Below, one piece after another: positions 50,305 through 61,600 of a DNA stretch of 64,000 nucleotides; the stretch's first letter is position 1, and every line of letters starts with the position of its first letter. The stretch covers positions 1 to 64,000 of the forward strand of contig MPUH01000270.1 in NCBI GenBank assembly GCA_001970955.1, read 5' to 3'. The notes beneath the pieces were generated by a model. The model ran no database searches, was not told the origin of the DNA, and was given only the letters and a program-made list of their open reading frames with translations. The translations under genes were made by a program, and so were the position numbers. This stretch comes from Stentor coeruleus. Taxonomy: Eukaryota; Ciliophora; Heterotrichea; Heterotrichida; Stentoridae.

Positions 50305-50964
50305 ATGGCATTCTTGCATTTGTTGAATTGTGTGCTGCTGACGTTTGCCCCAATATTTGTGATATTTAACAGCACTTCACTTCACGAGTACGGGGCCCGT
50401 TCATGTCTAGGAGGTGTTTTTGGTTATTTTATGTCATCAATGGCGAAACTTCTAGCTTATGCAACTTTAGTGCCTTTAAGCGAGGAGTGGTCACTGATTT
50501 CAGAATTACCAAAAGAACTGATCACGCTTATTGACATCTATATGCTGACAAAAGTTTTTTCATGGAAAGCATCAAGAACAGCAGACAAAAAAACAAGGAT
50601 GATGGGAATTGGCTTAGGTTGGGGTGCAGCTGAGCTTATATGTTCTCATCTATTAATTTTCATAGTAAATGCTGGTGGTGGAGAGTTTAGCTGGGAATAC
50701 ATGCAAAGAGCAATTAATGCCAATTGGGGCCTGTTCCAAGTTATTGTAGTAGCTTGCTTGGTTTATATTCGCAATACAAGTTCGGGTGTTATGCCACTTC
50801 TTACAACTATCTTTCTTGGAGCACAGCTTGTGGTTAGACCACTGATTATAAGCTATGGTTTAGCATCAGGGATTTTAAATGAATGGACTATGCTCTGTTT
50901 CCAATCCATCTGGACCCTATGCTTTGTCATTTGCGGGAAAGTTGTAGTAGAACTTACTAGTTAA
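50305..50964 (+). CDS. TMEM147: TMEM147-like ER membrane protein
   Basis: 219 aa with about seven hydrophobic segments. M-A-F-L-H-L-L-N-C-V, S-L-H-E-Y-G, W-G-A-A-E-L and the spacing of helices match TMEM147. In animals TMEM147 binds Nicalin and NOMO (the BOS complex) as part of the ER multipass translocon that helps insert multi-spanning proteins. No signal peptide besides the first helix. GTATAATAA precedes the start. It converges with the RAB5IF-like gene with 14 bp between stops. Confidence 0.8.
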   Translation: MAFLHLLNCVLLTFAPIFVIFNSTSLHEYGARSCLGGVFGYFMSSMAKLLAYATLVPLSEEWSLISELPKELITLIDIYMLTKVFSWKASRTADKKTRMMGIGLGWGAAELICSHLLIFIVNAGGGEFSWEYMQRAINANWGLFQVIVVACLVYIRNTSSGVMPLLTTIFLGAQLVVRPLIISYGLASGILNEWTMLCFQSIWTLCFVICGKVVVELTS

Positions 50965-50978
50965 CTTTAGATAAGCTA

Positions 50979-51287
50979 TTAAAGGAAAGTAAATGTGAGT
51001 GTCCAAACAAGTATGAAACAAAAGAATGATGGTCCAAATGCTTCAGTAACTAAATCCCAGGACTCGATTTCTTCAGCTTTCATTATCTGCCAAGCATATA
51101 CTAAAGAAAATGAGCTCACAGCAATTCCAAAGCAAATTATTATAGGAAATCCAGTCAAATTCATCCCTCCAGCTACACAACCTAAAATTATACTAATGAT
51201 TTGTTTTATCCAGTACAAATTATCCATAATAGCATCTTTCTCTGATGTTTGTTCTGAGCTGAATCCAGTTGACCTGACTGAAGCCAT
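50979..51287 (-). CDS. RAB5IF/OPTI-like small membrane protein
   Basis: 102 aa from Met at 51287 (M-A-S-V-R-S-T-G-F); the frame extends 22 codons upstream to 51353, but those residues are basic and untypical. The core M-D-N-L-Y-W-I-K-Q-I-I-S-I-I-L-G-C-V-A-G, then W-D-L-V-T-E-A-F-G-P-S-F, matches RAB5IF (C20orf24). Three hydrophobic segments. In animals RAB5IF, also called OPTI, pairs with TMCO1 in the GEL complex of the ER multipass translocon; it has also been linked to respirasome assembly. It lies tail to tail with TMEM147. Confidence 0.75.
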   Translation of the reverse strand: MASVRSTGFSSEQTSEKDAIMDNLYWIKQIISIILGCVAGGMNLTGFPIIICFGIAVSSFSLVYAWQIMKAEEIESWDLVTEAFGPSFFCFILVWTLTFTFL

Positions 51288-51434
51288 TATTCTTATATTT
51301 ATTATAGTAGTTTTATTGGATTTTTTTGAATGGTTTTGGTATTTATAAAGCATTTTAGGATTTGGATTATAGGAAATTATTGAAATTTTGATGAAGATAA
51401 GAGATATTGAACATTGGAATAAATACGTTTATAA

Positions 51435-53789
51435 ATGGCTTTAAGAAAAATTAGAAGTAGTACTATGGGGAAGAGCAGTGGGGATATTAGAACTGCTTTA
51501 GAGAATAAAAGTGAGAGAAAAGCTCGATTGCCTCTTTATTCGAGTGTTTTTCCTTATCATGAATCCCAGCTGAACCTTCCAAGAGTTAAGACGTTTCCTA
51601 ATATTATCAAAGACCCTATATCAACACAAACTGAATACTATAAATCTAAAAGTAAAACTAAACTACTAAGGCAAACTATGACTCGTCCCAAATCTTCAGA
51701 ATTCAGTCCAGACAAAGCTCAAATGGGTGATAACCGGCTTCTAAGACATACTCAGCATGTTCAGGTTAGAGAAGAGGAAGCAATTCAAAAAAAGATAGAC
51801 AAGTATCACGTATCAAAAGAAATCGAGCATAAAAAAGCATCACAAGAAACCCAACTAGTTCACATTGAGCATAAATCAACACTTGAAGGAAAAGTTGACC
51901 TTAAAAAAGTTGCAGATATAAGAAGGACAATCCGTAGAAGATATGCTAACAGAAATGACTTTAGAAAAATCTTCAATCAATGGGATGAAAAAGCTATAGG
52001 TGTCCTTTCACCAGAGGATATATTTAAGATGGTGAATAAAATTGGTATCCCGATAAATATCCATGAAGCCAGAGTCTTAGTTGCTAGTGCTAATAAAAGT
52101 AATACTGGTGCTTTAAATCTTAATGAATTCATGAGACTAATATTTGATCAAGATGATAAACTAAATGTTGACCTTACCTCATTAGCAGAAGATCCAGATG
52201 ATAACTTAAAAATAATCGACATGCATAATATGGCCGTAAATAAACATACAGAAATGCTCCAAAACCAATTAAAAACTTTTTTAAAAGACCGTTTTTTCGG
52301 CCTAGCACCACAATTTACTCGCAAAGATAAAAAGAAAACAGGTAAAGTCAACTTTGAAGAATTTGTTAGCATTTTAAACAATATGGACTTGCCTTATACA
52401 TTAAACTCAGAAAAAATATGGAAAATATTATATAATGATAATTCGCAAAATACTGGACTTTATTATAAGGATTTTTTGAATAAAATTGAGAATTTTGTCG
52501 CACCAGAAATGCCAGTTGGGGATAGGTTTTTTGATATGGAAGATAGGAAAAATGATATAAAAGAAGTACAAGAAGAAGAATATGTTGAGGAGGAAAGGAA
52601 AGTTGTTGACCCATTGAAGAAAATGAATATATTGAATAGGCAGAAAGTTCCAGTGAATCAGTTGGATAATTTTTTCTTGAGGGCGAGGAAAATTAGACTG
52701 TTTTTAAGAGATGCGGCTGAGAGTGAAAAGAAATTGTTTGATGAGTTGACTGAAAGGGGGAATAATGGGGTGATATCTTTGGATAATTTGAAGGAGTATG
52801 TTGTTGATAAGTTACAGGATAGGAAGACTTTGAAAATAACGAAGAAGGAATTGGAAGGTTTTTTAAGCTCGTATGTTTATAACAAGGATGGAGTTACACC
52901 TATTGAAGAAGTTGCGAAGAATATTTATATGGAAGATACAAAAGCTTCATATGAGCTTCATAAAATAAAAAGAGCTGTGCCACCAATAAGAGAAAATATT
53001 GAATTTAAAGCTGAGAAAGGAGAAGGTGTTAAAAGGATATTGAAAAGTATTGAAGAAAAATTTTTTGATCAAGGGTCTCAGAAAGCGAATGATATTTTTA
53101 AAAAATTTGATAGAGATAGAGATGGGTATATAACTTTTGAAGATATGGAAAAAGCTTTGGTAATTAACCAGATTGTCCATGAGCCTGAAGATGTTAGGGA
53201 CTTTATGGCATTTTTAGATAGTGAACAAAAAGGGTATATTCAATTCAAAGACTTCGCTGAGAAAATCAGACCTAATATCCTGGCGACAAATAAAGAAAGG
53301 CTTCAAGAAGACCCTGAAACCTATGCTGAAAATCATCAACCATCTTTAAAATATTTAACAACCCAAAAAGAAACACTTAGTCATTTTAGTAAAGTCCAAG
53401 AAGAGCTAATAAAAGACTTCCGCCCAGATGATAAAATTATAAAATTTCATGCTAGTACTAGATATGGGGCAAAACCTCCTCATCAAAATACTTTTATCCA
53501 TTATCACATGCCTGAAGAAAGTAGTATGAAGCCTGATCCCATAACTCAGAAAAAATTCGCTCCTTTTAATGTTGGAGGAGAAGATAAACTAAGAAAAATC
53601 CAAGCTGAAGAGAAAAAAATCGAAATTTTGAAAAAAGGTCGAGATGAACGAACTGAGAAAATTAGAGCAATTGAAGACAACATCACTATGAAAGATCAGC
53701 AGAAGATTTATAAAATTGCTGTGAGTAAAGAAGATTATGAAATGAGATGCAAGCTTAGTTCGCCGTTTAATAATATATCCATTGAGTGA
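51435..53789 (+). CDS. Large EF-hand protein, probably cytoskeletal or ciliary
   Basis: 784 aa. Degenerate EF-hand pairs occur at about 175-240 (F-N-Q-W-D-E-K-A-I-G-V-L and A-N-K-S-N-T-G-A-L-N) and 295-355. A near-canonical hand D-R-D-R-D-G-Y-I-T-F-E-D lies at about 559-570, followed by D-S-E-Q-K-G-Y-I-Q-F-K-D. Long charged helices link them, and the C-terminal 60 residues are helical. Short motifs such as F-I-H-Y-H-M-P recall axonemal or cortical EF-hand proteins, but no orthologue was identified. The stop is TGA. Confidence 0.75.
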   Translation: MALRKIRSSTMGKSSGDIRTALENKSERKARLPLYSSVFPYHESQLNLPRVKTFPNIIKDPISTQTEYYKSKSKTKLLRQTMTRPKSSEFSPDKAQMGDNRLLRHTQHVQVREEEAIQKKIDKYHVSKEIEHKKASQETQLVHIEHKSTLEGKVDLKKVADIRRTIRRRYANRNDFRKIFNQWDEKAIGVLSPEDIFKMVNKIGIPINIHEARVLVASANKSNTGALNLNEFMRLIFDQDDKLNVDLTSLAEDPDDNLKIIDMHNMAVNKHTEMLQNQLKTFLKDRFFGLAPQFTRKDKKKTGKVNFEEFVSILNNMDLPYTLNSEKIWKILYNDNSQNTGLYYKDFLNKIENFVAPEMPVGDRFFDMEDRKNDIKEVQEEEYVEEERKVVDPLKKMNILNRQKVPVNQLDNFFLRARKIRLFLRDAAESEKKLFDELTERGNNGVISLDNLKEYVVDKLQDRKTLKITKKELEGFLSSYVYNKDGVTPIEEVAKNIYMEDTKASYELHKIKRAVPPIRENIEFKAEKGEGVKRILKSIEEKFFDQGSQKANDIFKKFDRDRDGYITFEDMEKALVINQIVHEPEDVRDFMAFLDSEQKGYIQFKDFAEKIRPNILATNKERLQEDPETYAENHQPSLKYLTTQKETLSHFSKVQEELIKDFRPDDKIIKFHASTRYGAKPPHQNTFIHYHMPEESSMKPDPITQKKFAPFNVGGEDKLRKIQAEEKKIEILKKGRDERTEKIRAIEDNITMKDQQKIYKIAVSKEDYEMRCKLSSPFNNISIE

Positions 53790-53881
53790 AAAGCTATTTT
53801 AGTTAAAAAAAAATAGATTTTAGTGAATATAAACAAGCTCTTATACATAAAAAAAACATAAAAAATTATACTCTTATAATA

Positions 53882-54277
53882 ATGGAAAGAGACCGTCCTA
53901 TAAAATCAACAGGGAAATACAACATGGATTTTATTGACTGGACTAATGAATATGAAGCAGTTATGGACCATATGTCAGAGCTCACAAGGAATAATTTATC
54001 ATATGATGATAATCCTTATTTTGATGTTCCACTTTCTGAGTTTGAGTTTATGTTAAGAGATATTTATGATTGTACTACAACAGGGTTAAGTGATGAGGAA
54101 ATAAAACATTTACCTAGGCTTCGTGGGACACAAAGAGAATGTTCTATATGTTTATCAGTAGGTTTAGAAGGAATTAAACTTCCTTGTGGACATGTTTTTC
54201 ATAGTGAATGTATTACTAGGTGGTTAAAATGTAAAATTGAATGTCCTAATTGTAGACAATCAGCTAGAGGTAGATAA
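53882..54277 (+). CDS. RING-H2 finger protein
   Basis: 131 aa. A C-terminal RING-H2 domain at about 92-126: C-S-I-C-L, then L-P-C-G-H-V-F-H-S-E-C-I-T-R-W-L, then C-P-N-C-R. All eight zinc ligands are present in the C3H2C3 order, so E3 ubiquitin ligase activity is expected. The N-terminal 85 residues are acidic and unassigned. No membrane helix. It is 92 bp after the EF-hand gene on the same strand and 40 bp from the convergent stop of the next gene. Confidence 0.85.
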   Translation: MERDRPIKSTGKYNMDFIDWTNEYEAVMDHMSELTRNNLSYDDNPYFDVPLSEFEFMLRDIYDCTTTGLSDEEIKHLPRLRGTQRECSICLSVGLEGIKLPCGHVFHSECITRWLKCKIECPNCRQSARGR

Positions 54278-54317
54278 ATATTTTTATTTATAAAGATTTT
54301 AAACTAAAGATTTTATT

Positions 54318-55379
54318 TTATAAGTCTTCTAACCAGTAATCTCGAGATGGTCGATGGTTTTGGCTTGAATATATTTCGATGTACTCATAAATATCTTTAA
54401 TTCCAATTTTTTTATAGTCTTCGAAATTTAGTAGTTCAGAAGCGTTTAGGTCTTTCGAAGATTTACTCCTATGAGCCTTCCTAGCGAACCTTGGTGATTC
54501 TAATGGGGGTTTGGGTTGGAACTTCTCAGGCTTATACGGCTGAGTAGCCAAAAACTCAGTAGATTTCCTAAACCACCTTCCATTTTTCGACATCCTCCTA
54601 AAATCCTCTTTTTCACTCTGATATTTTTCATTATCAACTGGTGAGACTGCATTATGAAAAATCCTACAAGGCGAATTTTCTTTAACAACCAAATCTTCCT
54701 CAATAATTTCTTCTAATTTCACAAGCCCAGGGGTAATCCTTTCCTGAGTAAACAGAAACAAATCATCATTTTCTTCCTCAACAACCTCTTTTTCTATAAT
54801 ACTCAAATTATTAATATGGTCTTTTACTGTATTTTCCAAATTACACTCATCTTCAAAATTCCCAAAATTCAAACTTAAATCCTGAGCTTGTGTTTTTTCC
54901 CTAAAATCTTCTGATTGTTTTTTTATATTCGATATCGAATTGTATTGTTTATCCCTAGCATCATCTGATGTGATATAGTAATTATTATATTCTTCAATGA
55001 TATTATGTATAGATTGTTTTGGGGAGATTTTATGAGAAAAGTGACATCCTTTGACATCTTTTGGTACAATGTGTTTTAGGGTTTTTTCTAAGAAAGATAT
55101 AATAGAGAATACATTGTTATAAATATATTCAGGGGTTTTTGCTAATATGCTATTATCAGAGTCTGAATAAAAATTACCAGAATATAGAGAATAGTTGTTG
55201 AGGATAGTAAAAAACTCATGTGTGTCTTGGTATTCTTCAGATAAGCCGACTATAAACCCATTTAAACAATGGCAAAACCCAGAAATAAAAACAATTTTCT
55301 TACCAATCAGCTTAACCTCCACTTTTATATTCCCATTATCCCTATTTTTCACTGTTGTATCCTCGAGCAAAGAACTCAT
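54318..55379 (-). CDS. Unknown protein, 353 aa, overlapping the gene upstream by 4 bp
   Basis: Not recognised. Residues 1-120 look globular with beta strands (K-V-E-V-K-L-I-G-K-K-I-V-F-I-S-G-F). The middle is acidic and disordered (V-V-E-E-E-N-D-D-L-F-L-F). The tail is basic, then ends R-D-Y-W-L-E-D-L. Its ATG overlaps the TGA of the upstream gene as ATGA. An in-frame TAA lies three codons before the ATG, so it is not a simple continuation of that frame. Confidence 0.6.
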   Translation of the reverse strand: MSSLLEDTTVKNRDNGNIKVEVKLIGKKIVFISGFCHCLNGFIVGLSEEYQDTHEFFTILNNYSLYSGNFYSDSDNSILAKTPEYIYNNVFSIISFLEKTLKHIVPKDVKGCHFSHKISPKQSIHNIIEEYNNYYITSDDARDKQYNSISNIKKQSEDFREKTQAQDLSLNFGNFEDECNLENTVKDHINNLSIIEKEVVEEENDDLFLFTQERITPGLVKLEEIIEEDLVVKENSPCRIFHNAVSPVDNEKYQSEKEDFRRMSKNGRWFRKSTEFLATQPYKPEKFQPKPPLESPRFARKAHRSKSSKDLNASELLNFEDYKKIGIKDIYEYIEIYSSQNHRPSRDYWLEDL

Positions 55380-56053
55380 ATTCTCTTAATAAAACTTACT
55401 GAAACATAATTTCTATGCTCTGTCTTAAGCTTAACCATCATATTCACAATTAATTCTTTAAACATTTCATGCCCGGGAACTTCCCCAAACATCATTTCAC
55501 CTTTAATATTCATAATAAACCCTTTCCAATCTCCTATCATATTAAAACACTCTTCATATTTTTCTAATGCTGTTAATTCAATGATTTCCTTATACTCAAC
55601 AAAAAACTCATTATAATTATTCAAATGTTCAACTTTTAAATCGTTTATAGAAAACTCATAACCTTGTCTATCAGTTTTTTCCTTTTCTGTAGCTAAAACA
55701 CTAGATAAAGTACTAGGTTTACAGTTTAAAAAGCTCAAAAACATATAAAGAAAGTAAATATTGTTTGAAAAGTGCATTGGGCTGTATTTAGATCTTGTAA
55801 AAAAGCCCCAAATCACATGTTTGTTATGAACTATTGAACCCTAAATATTGATTACTGTGTATTTACCTAGAGAAACTCGTTGGAAACAATATTTTTTGAG
55901 GTTTGTGAATGATATAGAAATTGGGAGGATACGCAAATGTTGCTCAGAAAGACATGAAAGCTTTGGAGAATAGGAGAAAAGCAAGTTACCGTATTCGGTT
56001 ACTGCATAGATTTGAAAGGATTTGCTGGAGATAACTGAATGGAGATCTTGCAT
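55376..56053 (-). CDS. Unknown protein, 2 exons, 220 aa
   Basis: A 15-nt intron (55841-55855) joins the two exons. The start is Met at 56053 (M-Q-D-L-H-S-V-I-S); the open frame reaches further upstream but is Ile-rich and untypical. The N-terminal strands I-Y-A-V-T-E-Y-G-N-L-L-F-S-Y-S and H-V-I-W-G-F-F-T loosely resemble a longin-type fold, which is a weak guess. Near the end lies GTAAGTTTTATTAAG (55382-55396), an intron-like 15-mer whose removal keeps the frame and the same TGA. Confidence 0.6.
55841..55855 (-). other. 15-nt intron
   Basis: Coding-strand sequence GTAATCAATATTTAG. Removal replaces a TAG with continued coding (K-Y-T-G-S-I-V-H-N-K). A at intron position 10. Confidence 0.85.
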
Positions 56054-56771
56054 ATTTTTATTTTTTTTATATGAATTTAATGTAGGTTTATGTATAATAA
56101 ATAAACTTAGTATATGGTTTGAATTAAGGTTTAGAAAGATATTGATTATTATCGGATGAATTGATTGTGGAGAGAGTTTAAGGGTTAAAAATGCGACAAG
56201 TATATTATGGATTTTTTTTTTCATGATTTAATTTACTTTTTATGTATTTTCTAATTTAATTACAGGTATAAGAATTAGTTTAAGTAATTATGTTAAAGTC
56301 TCCCATACAAAGATTATTTTTATGTAGAATTTATACAGTAATTATCTTCTTAATCAATCCCAAAGCATATTCTAAATTAACTCTCCTAACTTAAACTACC
56401 ATATTACTAAACTTCATATCCATATCTAAACTCTAACCTAAAAAATAATTCTATAATAATCACTTCAACTCACAATCAAACCTTAAACCAACTCAATTTA
56501 TCATCCTAAACTCCTTATTTTCTTATACAACCCTAAATATCCTTAAATCCAAAGCCAATCTTATTTTCCCATAAAAATCTTCCCAACTCTTCAGCCACAT
56601 CTTCACATTCCAAAAAAAACTCACTTTTATCACTCATTCTCTTCAAAAAAAAACTTAAAACCATAAAAAAAAAATATTTAAAAAATTACTTTACCATATA
56701 TTCAACAAAACATCACCCATAAAACATCAAATTATCATCTTATCAATTCTTTAATGTTTATAATAAATATC
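56054..56771. other. Intergenic between divergent genes
   Basis: No gene. G/T-rich to about 56320, then A/C-rich with almost no G up to the MFS gene start. Confidence 0.5.
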
Positions 56772-58117
56772 ATGGAAGATATCAAAAAACCATTAGTTGC
56801 AAAAAATTCTCATTTAAACGAAGCTATCGAGTGCTTAAGACAATCCCCTCACTACCTTTGGATCATTTTATGTATAAAATTCACGAGTTTCGCAGCTTTT
56901 TCANTCACTACCTTTGGATCATTTTATGTATAAAATTCACGAGTTTCGCAGCTTTTTCAGTGATGGCAGTCTGTGCGAGTCTCTATCTAACGAAAGTCCA
57001 GGATTTTTCTGAGCGTGAGGCCGGGTTAATTTTCGCCAGTTTTGGCTTGGCGATAGGTTTTTACTCAGTATGTTTAAGTAACTTAGCTAAGATCTGGGGA
57101 ATTAGAAATACAATGGTCTTAGGTAATGCAATGGGATGTATTGGTTATGCTTTGGTACTTATACTAAAAGACAAGTATTATCAGTTTGCATCCATTCTTA
57201 TTTTCCTCATGTTTGCCATATCGATAAATCTTACTAATACTAAACTTGGGATCAAATATTATACCTACCCTAAATCTAGGAGCTTAGCTTATACACTTTA
57301 TTTTATTGTTTTCTTTGTTGCGGCTGGGTTTACTTCAGGAGGGGTGGATTTGTTGTATAGTTTATATGATGAAGATGAGGAACTGTATCAAATAATTTTC
57401 TCGTTCGGGCTTGGACTTTACGCAGCGACATTGGTTTTGTCGTTGTTTTTAAGAGAAATCGACTTAGAAAACACTGAAGATATCGAAATGACTTTTATTA
57501 TGCCCAGCAAAGAAGCTATAAAATTAAAAAGGTTTTGGAAATTTGTGGTCTTCGTATCTTTAATGCTAATCATAAAATCTGTATATTTCCACCTATCTGG
57601 GACTTTACCTATATACATGGATCGGACTATGGAAAATGGTAAACATTTTGGGCTTATGATGGTTATTCATCAAATCATATTATTAATAGCAACACCAATA
57701 TGCACATATTTGGTTTTTTATATGGATAAATACTCAATAATTGTTTTAGGAACATTTTTTACTGCTGCTTCTACAATGGTTTTATATTATGATAGTTCTT
57801 ATATTGGGATTACAATAATGATTATTATCCTTTCTATTGGAGAATCGATTTATGCACCAAGGCTTATTGATTATACTATTGAAATTGCTCCACAAGGTGC
57901 TGAGGCAATATTTTTAGGAATTGTTGCTATTACTAATTCTTTGCCTTTGATTATCACTGGGGTAAGTAGTGGGTTTCTTATGGGAAATTATTGTACGGAA
58001 AATGGCCCAAAAGATCAGTGTAATTATGTTTGGGCTTGGGTGTCTGGCTATTCATTAGCAGCTGTTTTCATACTACTAGTATTCAGGAAATTCATAGAAG
58101 ACAAGCCAATTTCCTAA
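56772..58117 (+). CDS. Major facilitator superfamily transporter, frame broken by an assembly duplication
   Basis: The N at 56903 lies between two 55-bp copies. Removing one copy plus the N (56 nt) gives an unbroken 429-aa protein starting at ATG 56772 (M-E-D-I-K-K-P-L-V). About twelve hydrophobic helices, with a central polar loop near 200-220. G-L-I-F-A-S-F-G-L-A-I-G between helices 2 and 3 and the overall layout fit MFS. The substrate cannot be assigned; nucleoside/peptide-type MFS or a POT-like relative are options. Membrane protein. Unrepaired, the N-terminal 30 residues are lost. Confidence 0.8.
56848..56958. repeat. 55-bp direct copies flanking a single N inside a gene
   Basis: 56848-56902 and 56904-56958 match across the N at 56903. 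The extra 56 nt breaks the transporter frame. Confidence 0.9.
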
Positions 58118-58694
58118 ATCTTATTATAATAAGTAGTGAAATTATAGTTTCCTTTTTTTTCTCCAGTAGGTATAACAAAAAGCTTTATTTTAGCTGACTT
58201 TTGATAATTCTGATTAGAATTTTATACCAAACTTCGTCTTTTATAATTATTTTGATATTTATTTTAATAGACAATTTTGTTGTCTAAAATTCCTTTATGA
58301 TTTTATTTAGATTAAGCTTGCGATTATATCTTTACACTATCAAGCTTTGTTTTAGGTTTTAGCGATTATTATATTTAAAGGATGATTTACTAACTAGTTA
58401 TATGCTAATTTTTACCCTAATACTTCCTCCAACAACAAAAAACTTAAACAAGAATCACCATTTTCTACACAAATTCTTATCATTTATCGCTTTTCAGACT
58501 ACCAAATAAAACTAAAATCCAAGGCAATTATCCAACCTATAATCCACTCTAACTTCCAAACATTGCATATTCCCATTAACCAAATCTCAACCCAAAATCA
58601 TATTTTAATCCATATCCAAATCAAAATCTATTTCCAAAATCCTTTAAAAAAAAAAATTAATCTTCATATTCACTACAATCTAATAATTAACAAT
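58118..58694. other. Intergenic
   Basis: No gene. G-poor, A/C-rich from about 58400 to the next start. An upstream run of codons open to 58563 is not thought to be translated. Confidence 0.5.
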
Positions 58695-61600
58695 ATGGAA
58701 GTACTAATAGAAGAAGCATCATCCAACATCATATCCAAAAAAAAGCAAGCTCTCGAAACTCTTCTCAATGAAATTAGGAAAAATCGAGGTACCTTACCAA
58801 TATCCAACTTTAGTAGATTTTTCTCTATAGTCAAAGAACGTCTTCAAGAAAGTGATTTGGATCTTCTAAGCATAACTCTCCAAATCTGTCAAGAAATCAT
58901 CCCTGTAACCATAACATAGAATTTCGGCCCAGATCTCGAAAGCAATTTCAATAGTCTTTTACCAATATTCATAATCCTCACAGGGGATTTACGTTCTGGT
59001 GTTGGGAAAACCTCAACATCCATCCTATCTTTATATATAAAAACAACAAGAAATCTTGAATCAGTCATGCTTGCATTAATAAAATACGGACTTTGTCATG
59101 AAGATTGGAAAATTCGACATAAGGCTCTTATGAATATTATCCCTTTTATAAATTTAGATTTAAGTTATACGTTGAATGTACAGGAAATGAAGAAAATATT
59201 AGAAAGAGTTATTGGGTTGATTAAAGATAGTTCGGCACAAGTTGCAGAAAGTGCTAAAGATGTAGCTTCTGGGATTAAAGAGTTATGTTGTGATTTTAAT
59301 AGTGTTTTTGGAAGGCTGAGTTTAGCATATCAACAGATATTTCAGGAGTATTGTGAGACTATTAGAGGATCAGCGGTATTGAGAGGGTCGTTTCAGAGGA
59401 TTTCTGAAGGGACTTCGAAGTCGATATTGGAAGGTCTTGAAAAACCGAAAGCTTTTGTGTTTCAGAGCTCCTCATTGGTTGGTGTGGCTTCGAATATTTC
59501 CCCAGCTTATTTAGAAAGCAGCAAAAATAACTTAGTTTTTGGGTTTATACCTGCTGAACTTATGCAGCAACTTGAAGATCAAGAAAACTGGAGAATGCGT
59601 GTTAGTGCAGTCCAAGAATTAGAAAACCTTGTTGTGTCACTAGACTCTTTTACTCATGTTATGCCATATATGGCTATATTATTACGTTTTCTTAACAAAT
59701 TATTAGAAGACACTAATTTCAAAGTTTCGATATCAGCTTTGAATATAGTAAAAGAAATTATTTGTATACCTGGGGTAAGTCAACAATCAAATATTACTCA
59801 GATATTACCTCAATGTATTAAAAAATTGGGGGATAATAAGATATCAGTAAGGCAAAGTACATTTAAAGTACTTGTGTGTTTGATAAAAAACTCTAAACCA
59901 AGGGTTATTTCTAGTGTTATTATGCCATCTTTGTGTGAAGCGCTTAGTAGTCAAAATTGGCATATAAGGGAAGAGGTTGTTATTGTGTTGTTGGCGTCTA
60001 TGCTTGAAGAGGTTGACTTTGACTTTTTAACTATCATCCCAGACCTAGCCAAACTCCTCGATGACGCCAAGACAAAAATCCGCTATGTGACAACTGAAGC
60101 TTTTGCTGTCTTATCACACAAGCATAGTGCCACACTCCTACAAATCCTCAAACCAATTGTTGATGAAACAGCTATCAAAGCTCTGTCAACACGTTTTGAT
60201 TTCAAAGCTCTACCAATTCTCACTGAAGATTACGTTGAGTTCCCAAAAACTTTTCCATCATCAGCTCCATCAATATCCAGTCCTTATATAACAGCTAATA
60301 CATTTACAAGTCCATTTATTAAAACATTAGAATCAAATGAAATCTCTAAAAATAATCATGAATCTATAACACCAAGTACTATAAATAGTTCAATGAGCCC
60401 TTTAATAAATGTAAAAGTTAAAAGACTAAGACCTGCTTCTGAAACGAATTTCCCTATAGAAGATAGTAGTGTAAAAGCTCCGAAAAAAGCATTTATAATG
60501 AAAAATGAAAAGAATGAAAGGAATAGTAAAATGAGCTATCATGGAAGGTTTATTTTGAAACAAACACAGGAAAAAGGGATAAATGAAGTTGCTAATAAGA
60601 CAATGATTGAAGGAAATTCAAGAACTTATCAAAGCTCACCTGTGCTTTCAAAACCCAAACCTGGTGAGAGTGGGGTTGAGGAACAGCCTGTGTATTTGTC
60701 GGTAGAGGAGTTGAAAAAAGTTAGTAATCCTGAGGATGCGTTGCAGAAGTGTATTGTCGCAGGGTCGCTGGAGAACTGGATTGATCAGTTTGAAGCTTTA
60801 AATATGCTTAGAAGACTCCTAAAACATCATCAAGAAGTTTTCCTATCTCAAGTCACCCTACATAACATTTGCCTAGACCTTATAAAATGGGCTGATTCTC
60901 TAAGATCCTCCCTTTCTAAAAACGCGCTTATCGTAATCGGCGAAATGTGTGAAAACCTCGGCCGATCCATTGACTCTGAAATCACCGAGCTACTAAAAGT
61001 TCTTATAAAAAAAGCTATAGACACAAATCTCTTCATATCAGATCAAGCTAATGTAGCTTTAGAAAGCATGTGTAAATATAGCAATGAGAATAAAATCCTT
61101 AACACCCTGATTTCTTTATCAAATACAAGTAAAAACGCTCTTTCAAAAGCAATTTTAGCAAAAAGTTTCAGTAAGATTTTTAAAAGACTTATGTACAATA
61201 TATCGAAATGCAAAGATTTAGATAAGATTTTGACTATTTTGGCTGATTACTTATCTGATGCATCATTTGATGTTAGGAATAATAGTAAAGAAGCTGTAAT
61301 TGCCTTATCAAAAGGTTTTCCTAGTGATATGGACTTAGAAAGGGTATTATTAAGGGCATTACCTGATGCGAGTAGGAAGAAAATTATGGAAGCGATTCAT
61401 AGTAAAACAGGAGATATGAGGACTTTGTCTCCTATAAAAAAATCAGCACATAGAGATCTGAGGAGTTCACAGATGATTGAAAAGTATTCAAGGAATTTAC
61501 GTACACGGTCTATTGGAGCATCACAAGAAGCTCCCGAACTTGAAGGCATCCAAAAAATCCAAGGCGACATGTCAAGCAACGAATGGAAAATTCGGTACAA

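Noticed and set aside
58563-58694. Upstream start for the TOG-array gene
   Set aside because: The extra codons are Ile/His/Asn-rich and look like untranslated A/C-rich leader. Met at 58695 begins normal sequence.
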